Source: Io17-Chloro-G2 sp965226825
Lineage (GTDB): Bacteria; Chloroflexota; Dehalococcoidia; Lucifugimonadales; UBA3495
NCBI GenBank assembly: GCA_965226825.1
Contig: CBDDED010000002.1
Coordinates: 496,001 to 560,000 of the forward strand
Length of the DNA stretch: 64,000 nucleotides
Direction: 5' to 3'
Made by a program: the position numbers and the translations under genes. Under the pieces are notes generated by a model. It was not told the DNA's origin. It ran no database searches and saw only the letters and a list, made by a program, of their open reading frames with translations. Positions 57,731 through 64,000 of this stretch are shown one piece after another. Position 1 is the first letter of the stretch; every line of letters starts with the position of its first letter.

Positions 57731-59292
57731 TAAGCACATACCAGACCCGCGTCACCGTTTTCCGCAGCATGGACCGTTTGGAGGGGGATGCCGCGCTGGC
57801 AGCATACGCCGGGCTGTACGGCCGAGTGCAGCGGAAGCTGTTCGCCGACATCGCAGCCGGTCGGTCGCCTGGTTCGTTGAAGCGTGTGTACCTGGAGCGG
57901 TACGAGATACCGGCGCGGATGTTCAATGCCCTTCGGGTGTCCCTGGAGGGCAAGGTGGCGTCGGCCCGGGAGGCTCAGAAATTGCACCGGGATACCTTGC
58001 ACCGCCGCATATCCCGGGCGGAGGGTCAGATATCCGATGCCGGGAAGCAGGGCCGCTGGCAGCAGGTCCATCAGAAGCGTCGTCGGTTGGGCAACTTGCG
58101 AGGCCGTCTGGCAGCTCTGGAATCGGACATAGCCGGGGATAAGGTGCGATTGTGCTTCGGGTCCAAGCGGTTGTGGCGGAAGCAACATCACCTGGAGGCC
58201 AACGGATATGCCAGTCATGAGGAGTGGCTGGCCGATTGGGAGGATGCCCGTAACGGCGAGTTCTTCGTGCTGGGGAGCCGGGATGAGACCGGGGGCTGCC
58301 AGCTGTGCGTGGCGGCCATTGCTGACGATGGGTCTCTGACCCTACGGCTTCGGATGCCGGATTGCCTGGCCGAACAGCATGGCAAATACCTGGTCATCGA
58401 AGGTGTCAAGTTCGCCTATGGACATGAGCAGATGTTGGCGGCGCTGGAAGCCAATGCCGAGTACGGGGCCTGCCGACGACAGCAGGGCGAGAAGGCGGCT
58501 CGGGCCACCGGTCTGGGACAGGCCATCAGCTACCGGTTCAAGCGGGACGGCAAGGGTTGGCGGGTGTTCGCCACCACTGAGTTGCCAGATGTGGAGGTCA
58601 CGACCGACCGTAGGCTGGGCGTGATCGGTATAGACCTCAACGCCGACCATCTTGCCGTGGCCGAGACCGACGCCAGCGGCAACTTCATCAATGCCTGGCG
58701 GGCGCCCCTGGTCACCTACGGCAAGAACACTCACCAGGTCGAGGCTCTGATCGGAGATGCGGTGGCCGGCGTGGTGGAGTATGCACGGGAGGCCGGCAAG
58801 CCCATCGTCATGGAGAAGCTGGACTTCCGTCAGAAGAAGGCCGTCCTGGAGGGCGAGTCCAGGAAATACTCCCGGATGATTTCGTCCTTCGGCTATGGGA
58901 AGGTAAAGGCATACTTCCTGTCCCGCGGCTACCGTGAGGGAGTTGAGGTACATCAGGTCAACCCGGCCTACAGTTCGGTCATTGGCCGGGTCAAGTTCAT
59001 GGAACGATATGGGCTCAGTGTCCATCAGGCTGCGGCCCTGGTGCTGGCCCGTCGTTTGCTCCGCTGTTCCGAGCGCATCCCCCGCCGGCGGGTCTGTCCC
59101 GCCGGCAATGGCGGACATGTCGCCTTCACCGTACCTGCAAGGAAGCGAGTGAAGCACGTGTGGACGTACTGGGGTGCGGTATTGGGACAGCTGAGACCGG
59201 CGCTTGCAGCGCAGCACCGGCTGGGAAAGCGGAGACGCAGACCCAATCCGGTTCAGGCTGTTGGGCGGGTGGAAGCCCGCGGGGTGGCTTGA
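57727..59292 (+). CDS. tnpB: TnpB-like RNA-guided nuclease homologue with altered RuvC-III
   Basis: A 521-residue TnpB relative. RuvC-I is GVIGIDLNADHLAV (Asp303) and RuvC-II PIVMEKLDF (Glu363). The C-terminal part differs from canonical TnpB: after HQVNPAYSSVIGRVKFMERY there is no CxxC zinc finger, and the position of the third catalytic Asp reads LSVHQAAALVLARR (Ser431-Val-His433). Such zinc-finger-less TnpB-related proteins are known, with altered active sites; cleavage activity is therefore uncertain. The N-terminus (YQTRVTVFRSMDRLEGDAALAAYA) is helical and basic. The last 60 residues are Arg-rich and may overlap the 3' guide RNA rather than be functional protein. Confidence 0.85.
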   Translation: MISTYQTRVTVFRSMDRLEGDAALAAYAGLYGRVQRKLFADIAAGRSPGSLKRVYLERYEIPARMFNALRVSLEGKVASAREAQKLHRDTLHRRISRAEGQISDAGKQGRWQQVHQKRRRLGNLRGRLAALESDIAGDKVRLCFGSKRLWRKQHHLEANGYASHEEWLADWEDARNGEFFVLGSRDETGGCQLCVAAIADDGSLTLRLRMPDCLAEQHGKYLVIEGVKFAYGHEQMLAALEANAEYGACRRQQGEKAARATGLGQAISYRFKRDGKGWRVFATTELPDVEVTTDRRLGVIGIDLNADHLAVAETDASGNFINAWRAPLVTYGKNTHQVEALIGDAVAGVVEYAREAGKPIVMEKLDFRQKKAVLEGESRKYSRMISSFGYGKVKAYFLSRGYREGVEVHQVNPAYSSVIGRVKFMERYGLSVHQAAALVLARRLLRCSERIPRRRVCPAGNGGHVAFTVPARKRVKHVWTYWGAVLGQLRPALAAQHRLGKRRRRPNPVQAVGRVEARGVA

Positions 59293-59404
59293 GCTGGGAT
59301 CAGCTCGGAGTTCCCGGGTGAGATTCCCGGGCGGAGCCGCCTTGAACTGTTGGGGCGGCGGCGCGGCTTGGACCGCGTCTTCAGAGAAGGCTGACGGCAG
59401 TCTT
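59291..59404 (+). ncRNA. Candidate TnpB-associated RNA (reRNA/omegaRNA) scaffold: five stem-loops
   Basis: Five hairpins follow one another within 114 nt, starting at the tnpB stop codon: GAGCTG-ggat-CAGCTC (59291-59306); CCCGGG-tgagatt-CCCGGG (59313-59331); GCCGCC-12 nt-GGCGGC (59336-59359); CGCGG-cttgga-CCGCG (59362-59377); AAGGCTG-acgg-CAGTCTT (59387-59404). This is where TnpB guide RNAs are made, overlapping the gene end and ending at the element boundary. If so, the guide would begin near 59405. Expression and the boundary are unproven. Confidence 0.5.
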
Positions 59405-59478
59405 GTTACTAAAGTCAACCTATTTTACAACGGTGCCTCTACCCGACTGACGATCTCGTAGAGCTCCCGCGCCCAAGT

Positions 59479-60261
59479 CTAATTGAACGCGTCCAGTATC
59501 CGCTTCACTTGCGGTTTTTCAGCGGGCTCGACCCATGCGTGCCATTGGAGCATGTATCGTCGGAACATTGCCGAGGAATGGGGCAGTCTGCGGATGGCGT
59601 TCCACACCGCTGGCTCACTCTCGAAAATCGGTAACAGTGAGTAGGCGACTACCGCGTTCTTGTCCCTCTGACCACAGTGTTCTCGTAGACCCTCTTCTTC
59701 CGATAGAAGCCATTGGGAAAGGGTCACACCGGCCGGCAGTCGCCGCTCTTCCCGAGCAAGATATCCCTCCGCGTAGCTGGAGAGTGATTGTGCGTACCCT
59801 GCCCAATTGGAATACGGCGGACGAGTGGGCCATTTTTCGGCCATGCGACGGATGGTGAAAATAGAAGCCAATTCGCATAACGCCTCGTGAAACCAATTGT
59901 TGCGGCTATCTCGCAGACGCTCGTAGCCGGACAAGACATGACAGAGTTCATGGGAGAACTGATACGCGAATTGGCTCCAGTGTCTGCCCCGCGCCGAGAG
60001 AAGGATGGTGAACGGGTCTTCTGTGGAGGAACGATAGAGGGTAATCGGACCGTCATCCGGGTGGAGAGTGGCCCCCACCACGAGATTGCCTTCAGGAGGC
60101 TCTCTGAACAATCCGGTGAAATAGCCGGCGACGTCCGTCAACAGCGCTTCAATGTCGGAGGGAAGGGCGCCTCCCCAATCGCAGTCGACTACCGTGATAT
60201 TCATATCAACGACCGAGGGCTTATCAACGACCGGGAGTTCATCTCGTGCCCACAACGCCAA
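59479..60261 (-). CDS. Putative zinc metallopeptidase (gluzincin type)
   Basis: A 260-residue protein with a thermolysin-like zinc site: HELCHVLSGYERL (HExxH with His and Glu) and 24 residues later NWFHEALCELASIF, where the Glu can serve as third ligand. The upstream part (NLVVGATLHPDDGPITLYR) and the rest are not recognised. No signal peptide is visible, so it may act in the cytoplasm. It is close to M61/M1-like minimal gluzincins but smaller. It lies between two IS607 elements, 75 bp downstream of the hydroxylase gene on the same strand, and may have been carried in. Confidence 0.6.
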   Translation of the reverse strand: MALWARDELPVVDKPSVVDMNITVVDCDWGGALPSDIEALLTDVAGYFTGLFREPPEGNLVVGATLHPDDGPITLYRSSTEDPFTILLSARGRHWSQFAYQFSHELCHVLSGYERLRDSRNNWFHEALCELASIFTIRRMAEKWPTRPPYSNWAGYAQSLSSYAEGYLAREERRLPAGVTLSQWLLSEEEGLREHCGQRDKNAVVAYSLLPIFESEPAVWNAIRRLPHSSAMFRRYMLQWHAWVEPAEKPQVKRILDAFN

Positions 60262-60335
60262 GTTTTCAATGACAGGTTGTCAACGCCAGGTCGTCAACGA
60301 TTGCTCGCCCGCGTGGGACACTTCGGCGCCGCCGC

Positions 60336-61832
60336 TTAAAGTCCCGGTGTTGATTGCGGCAGCCGGCGCGGCGGGGGTGGCGCCTCCTGCAGGCTGCTCA
60401 GGTCCAGGGGCGGCATATCCACCTGGAGAAACTCCTGTACGCCATTGGCCAGCTCGTTATAGCGTTCAAACCAGGACGACAACCGGCGGCGCCATGCCTC
60501 CAGCCCGCCACTGGCATGGAGCTCGAAAACCGCCTCCCGTCCGTCCAGACCCGACGACACCTGGTCCCAGGCAAGCTGCAGAAGCGCCGCCCGTTGCAGC
60601 GCGGTGTAGCCGCCCCCGCCAAAGGCGTCTTCCAGATCGGCGGCCATCTTCGGGTCCGCGAAGTCGGTGTCTGCAGGCGCGTTGACCAACGACGAACCGG
60701 GGAGACCACGAAGGATTTCCCCCATTCGCTGACGAACCCTCAGGGTGTTGATTCCCGCAGCGGCCAGGTGAAGTTGGTTGGGCAGGGCATGCCCGCTCTC
60801 CGTCGTTTCCGGCTCCAGTTCCGCCGCCGTCATGCAGGTGCGGGTGGTCTGGACGTTGACGGTCAACTCGACCAGCTGCTCAATTGTCTGAGTATTGTGC
60901 TTGAGGCCCATGACTTCGGCCAGGGCAAGACCAAGTCCCAGGGTAAGTTCCGCCTTGGCGAGCCAGCCGTAGCTATGATGCCAGAGCAGCCAGGATACCA
61001 GGGAATGGCGCCCGTTCCGGTTCAGGGGTTCCCCGGTAAACACTCGGGAGCGGGGGATGAAAACGTCCTCCAGCCAGACCATGGAGTCCAGCTCATCAAA
61101 CCGGCTGCTCAAAGGTGACAGGAACCGGTTCTCATGCCTGGCGACGCGCCGGCGGGACACCACGCGGATGCCCCGGGAATTTACCGGGACGATGAACCAC
61201 AGGTGTCTCCCGCTGCCCGGCGGCAACTCATCCCTACTGGTGATCAGCAGGTCCTCCGCGAAGGGTGTGCTGGTGTGCATCTGAACCTTGCCGGTCACCA
61301 CGATGCCTTCGGCAGTTTCACTGACCAGACGGAGCGCCGCCCGCTCGCTCTCATCCTGGCGGAGCCGTGTCCCGATCAGGGGCCCGCCTCCGGCAAAGGT
61401 GAGAAACCGGCCGCTCCCGGACAGAGACTTCAGGTAGGCCTCAGCCGCCTCAATCTCCTCGGAGGAATTGTTCAGCCGCTTCAGAACATTCAGCATCCCC
61501 AGGGCGATCAATGCACCGTAGCCCGGGGTGTGGGTCATGTTTCCACCGGTCACGAAATGCACGGCGCTTATGGCCCTCCCCAGGCGCCTCAGGTCCGCGG
61601 ACGTCTTTGGCGGGGTAAGCGCGAGAGGATGCCGTTGGCCGTTGCTATCGGGCGGGGTCAGCAGGACGTCCTGCCAGTCAGCGTCAAAGTGGCGGTCATA
61701 CCAGGCAACGTACTCATCCACCATGGCCGACGTCGAAGGGTCAGTCGTGACGTCCGCCACGGCGCCTTCGCCCAATACCCACACGTCGCGCCCGTCGCGC
61801 AGACTCTCCTTGTACTCAGCACCTGTCCTCAT
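60336..61832 (-). CDS. 4-hydroxyphenylacetate 3-hydroxylase (HpaB)-family monooxygenase
   Basis: A 498-residue FADH2-dependent oxygenase of the HpaB/acyl-CoA dehydrogenase-like fold. Family-like segments are MRTGAEYKESLRDGRDVWVLGE at the start, HFVTGGNMTHTPGYGALIA, EGIVVTGKVQMHTSTPFAEDLLI, IPRSRVFTGEP and SWLLWHHSYGWLAKAELTLGLGLALAE. It would hydroxylate a phenolic or similar substrate using FADH2 from a reductase (HpaC), not encoded nearby. ATG 61832 matches the conserved opening. The C-terminal 15 residues are Pro-rich. It lies between two IS607 elements and may be part of a transferable catabolic segment. Confidence 0.85.
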   Translation of the reverse strand: MRTGAEYKESLRDGRDVWVLGEGAVADVTTDPSTSAMVDEYVAWYDRHFDADWQDVLLTPPDSNGQRHPLALTPPKTSADLRRLGRAISAVHFVTGGNMTHTPGYGALIALGMLNVLKRLNNSSEEIEAAEAYLKSLSGSGRFLTFAGGGPLIGTRLRQDESERAALRLVSETAEGIVVTGKVQMHTSTPFAEDLLITSRDELPPGSGRHLWFIVPVNSRGIRVVSRRRVARHENRFLSPLSSRFDELDSMVWLEDVFIPRSRVFTGEPLNRNGRHSLVSWLLWHHSYGWLAKAELTLGLGLALAEVMGLKHNTQTIEQLVELTVNVQTTRTCMTAAELEPETTESGHALPNQLHLAAAGINTLRVRQRMGEILRGLPGSSLVNAPADTDFADPKMAADLEDAFGGGGYTALQRAALLQLAWDQVSSGLDGREAVFELHASGGLEAWRRRLSSWFERYNELANGVQEFLQVDMPPLDLSSLQEAPPPPRRLPQSTPGL

Positions 61833-62001
61833 ACTTCACTGTCCACAAGGTCACCGGATACAGGGGGCAATTGTACATTGACACGCGCTGGCGGGGATAT
61901 CAAGCGGCAATGATTGGTGCGAGATGGGGAGCGGCTGGGGTGTGACAGGTCCCGACTACGGGGTTCGCAGCAGTTGGGTAGTTAGTATATAATAATCAAT
62001 T

Positions 62002-62592
62002 ATGGATGTAGTAAGTCGGCGTATCACCCTGACCGCCTGGGGCCGCCTCTACGGTTTCGACAAGGCCACGACCTCCCGCCTACATCTCACCGGCAGGCTT
62101 CCTCCAGAGCTCCAGATCGAGCAGCTTCCCAGCGGGCGTTACTACGTCGTGGTGCCTCCCGACAACGAAGCCCGCTGCGTCGTGTACGCCCGGGTCTCCT
62201 CCGGGGACCAGCGGGAGGACCTGGACCGGCAGGTGGGCCGGGTGGTTTCGTGGGCCACGGAGCATGGGCATCGTCCCGATGAGGTCGTCAAGGAGATCGG
62301 CTCCGGTCTGGACGGGAACCGTAGCCGTTTGCGGCGTCTGGTAGCGGATCATACAGTGGGCACGATAGTGGTGGAGCATCGGGACCGCTTGACCCGTTTC
62401 GGCTTTGAGTACGTGGAGGCCGCGCTGGCCGGGCGGGGAGCGCGCATTCTCGTGATGGATGAGGGGGAACTCGAGGATGACCTGGTCCGGGACGTCACCG
62501 AGGTGATGACGTCGCTGTGCGCCCGTTTGTACGGGAAACGGTCGGCGCGGCGCCGGGCGGAACGGGCTCTGGCGGCAGCACAGGAAGGCTGA
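62002..62592 (+). CDS. tnpA: IS607-family serine recombinase TnpA, copy 2
   Basis: A 196-residue recombinase nearly identical to the product of 57134-57730: same HTH (LTAWGRLYGFDKATTSRLHL), same YARVSSGDQREDLDRQVGR active-site block and the same GSGLDGNRSRLRRLV. Differences concentrate at WATEHGHRPDEV and the C-terminal Ala-rich tail. It is complete and could still act on both elements. The stop codon overlaps the tnpB start as TGATG. Confidence 0.9.
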   Translation: MDVVSRRITLTAWGRLYGFDKATTSRLHLTGRLPPELQIEQLPSGRYYVVVPPDNEARCVVYARVSSGDQREDLDRQVGRVVSWATEHGHRPDEVVKEIGSGLDGNRSRLRRLVADHTVGTIVVEHRDRLTRFGFEYVEAALAGRGARILVMDEGELEDDLVRDVTEVMTSLCARLYGKRSARRRAERALAAAQEG

Positions 62593-64000
62593 TGCGGACG
62601 CCTCGTACATACCAGACGCGCATTTCGGTTTACGCGGGCATGGACCGTTTGGTGGGGGATGCCGCGCTGGCAGGATACGCCGAGCTGTATGGCCCGGTGC
62701 AGCGTAGGCTGTTTGCCGACGTTGCGGCCGGCCGCTCAGTCACGCCGCTGAAGAGCGTATACCTGGGGCGCTACGGGATACCGGCCCGGCTGTTAAATTG
62801 GGTGCGGGTGTCCATAGAGGGCAAGATATCGTCGGTGCGGGAGACGATGGCCCTCAGGCGGGACAGCCTTCAGCGGCGGATTGCCCGGGCCGGGCGGGAA
62901 GTTTCCAATGTCACCGCGCTGGACCGCTGGGACCAGGTCCATCAGATGAAGCGGCGGCTGGTCAATCTGAAACTACGGCTGGCGGGGTTGGAAGCCGATA
63001 TTGACGGCGGTCGAGTTAGGCTGTGCTTCGGGTCCAAGCGTTTGTGGCGGAAGCAACATGACCTGGCGGCCGACGGCTACTCCAGCCGAGAGGAATGGCG
63101 GTCTGCCCGCAGCGACGAGTTCTTCGTGCTGGGGAGCCGGGACGAAACCGGCGGGCGCCAGTTGTGTGTGGCCGCCATTGCCAACGACGGTACGCTGGTC
63201 CAGCGCTCCGAATGCCGGACTGCCTGGCCGAGCAGTATGGCAAATATCTGGTCATCGAAGGCGTGAGGTTTGCCTATGGCCACGAGCAGGTGCTGGCGGC
63301 GCTGCAGAGCAATGCTGGGTGCGCTCAGTACCGACGTGAGCATGGGGAAAAGGCGGCGCGTTCCACCAGTTTGGGTCAGGCCATCAGCTACCGGTTCAAG
63401 CGGGACGGCAAGGGTTGCCGGGTGTTCGCGAGCGTCCGGATGATGGACGTTCCGGTGGTTACGGACCAACGTCAGGGCGTGATCGGCATAGACCTCAACG
63501 CCCACCACCTGGCCGTCGTGGAGACCGACGCCTCGGGTAATTGCCTGAACGTCTGGCGGGCGACACTGGTCACCTACACGGCATGAACACTCATCAGGCA
63601 GAGGCCCTCATCGGCGACGTAGTGGCCACCGTGGTCCAGTACGCGGGAGAGGCCGGCAAGCCTATCGTCATCGAGAAGCTGGACTTCCGGCGGAAGAAGG
63701 CGTCCCTGGAGGGTGAGTCCCGCAAGTACAGCCGGATGCTGTCGAGCTTCAGCTACGGCAAGATCAAAACATACTTCCTGTCCCGGGGTTACCGGGAAGG
63801 GGTGGAGATCCAACAGGTCAACCCGGCCTACAGTTCCGTCATCGGCCAGGTGAAGTTCATGGAAAGGTCCGGGCTAACGGTGCATCAGGCTGCGGCCTTG
63901 GTGCTGGCCCGTCGCCTGCTTGGCTTTTCCGAGCGCATCCCGCGCCGATGGGTGGCCCCTGTCGGCAATGGCGTACATGTCGCCTTCACCGTACCTGCAA
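62592..64000 (+). pseudogene. tnpB: TnpB-like gene, copy 2, with two frameshifts, 3' end outside window
   Basis: Homologue of the 57727-59292 gene. Frame one runs from ATG 62592 to about 63208, where loss of one C (CGCTCCGA versus an expected CGCCTCCGA) shifts the frame; RMPDCLAEQYGKYLVIEG then continues in the next frame with RuvC-I GVIGIDLNAHHLAVV. At about 63577 an extra AC (TACACGGC versus TACGGC) stops it, and the remainder (MNTHQAEALIG, IVIEKLDFRRKKAS) is open to the window edge in a third frame. The RuvC-III position reads LTVHQAAALVLARR, again without Asp and with the His conserved. Not translatable as one chain. Confidence 0.82.

Larger units (their letters stand above)
57111..59404 (+). 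mobile_element. IS607-type element, copy 1 (intact)
   Basis: A serine-recombinase gene and a TnpB-like gene overlapping by ATGA, followed by a series of stem-loops. The left side shares GTTAnnAGTATATAATnnnnnATTATGGATGT with copy 2 at 61977, which marks the approximate left end. The right end is put at the last stem-loop. IS607 elements have neither inverted repeats nor target duplication, so boundaries are estimates. Confidence 0.75.
61977..64000 (+). mobile_element. IS607-type element, copy 2 (decayed, runs off the window)
   Basis: Same arrangement as copy 1, with an intact serine recombinase gene and a tnpB broken by two frameshifts. Nucleotide similarity to copy 1 continues to the last base of the window. 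The left end is marked by GTTAGTATATAATAATCAATTATGG, similar to copy 1. The right end is outside. Confidence 0.75.

Noticed and set aside
1..64000. tRNA or rRNA genes
   Set aside because: No cloverleaf with TTCGA-type T loop and CCA end, and no rRNA-like segment, could be found by eye; a tRNAscan-type search would be needed to exclude a missed one.

Overview
The window is GC-rich (roughly 60%) chromosomal DNA from a free-living bacterium. The gene content fits a Chloroflexota-type heterotroph of the Dehalococcoidia/SAR202 kind: two luciferase-like flavin monooxygenases, an FAD dehydrogenase of the TcuA type, a xanthine-dehydrogenase-family molybdenum subunit, an HpaB-type hydroxylase, three carboxymuconolactone decarboxylase-like proteins, an HpcH/HpaI aldolase, and lipoproteins with long Pro/Ala/Thr linkers. 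That assignment is an inference. No rRNA or tRNA gene is visible to settle it.

Layout. (1) 1-3793: the 5' end of a substrate-binding lipoprotein gene whose upstream side is occupied by two back-to-back insertion sequences of different families (IS701-like, then IS1182-like), all three junctions being CTAG. (2) 4213-7784: FAD dehydrogenase, a DUF2283 protein, a leftover duplicate of the FAD gene 3' end, an MFS transporter and a small membrane protein. (3) 8056-12619: repeats, then an isolated phage packaging fragment (zinc ribbon, terminase large subunit, HK97-type portal) without capsid genes. (4) 12641-22790: split S9 peptidase, SsuD-like monooxygenase, CtaG/FixH-like pair for cytochrome oxidase or copper, an EthD-like protein, a Uma2 nuclease, an orphan molybdenum hydroxylase and a CMD protein. 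(5) 23292-34497: ArsR/SRPBCC pair with a probably leaderless, self-controlled promoter, DinB-like protein, RecQ, HEPN-like protein, Smr protein, lipoproteins, two overlapping CMD genes, aldolase, and a VapBC pair whose antitoxin has an in-frame stop. (6) 34561-39181: split recN, second LLM monooxygenase, coiled-coil nuclease-like protein, msrA.

(7) 39646-53489 is the most striking part: a tightly packed minus-strand operon (gaps of 1-4 nt or ATGA overlap) coding for a 2643-residue protein with several N-terminal membrane helices, three transglutaminase-like domains, a HEAT-repeat block, a long series of Ig-like domains and a DUF4129-like tail, then a 958-residue membrane protein, a MoxR ATPase, a DUF58 protein and a five-helix membrane protein. 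It looks like an expanded MoxR-DUF58-TgpA system. A lipoprotein gene (53953-55368) lies upstream.

(8) 55667-64000: a split histidine kinase and two IS607-type elements (serine recombinase plus TnpB-like protein). The first is intact and is followed by five consecutive stem-loops that may belong to a TnpB guide RNA. The second carries two frameshifts and runs off the window. Between them lie a zinc metallopeptidase and an HpaB-like hydroxylase.

Across the window, at least four copies of a 160-180 bp inverted-ended repeat family and several smaller repeats fill intergenic space. Single-base indels, mostly apparent loss of one C, break six otherwise good genes. This is either real gene decay or residual assembly error and should be resolved before any of these is called a pseudogene.
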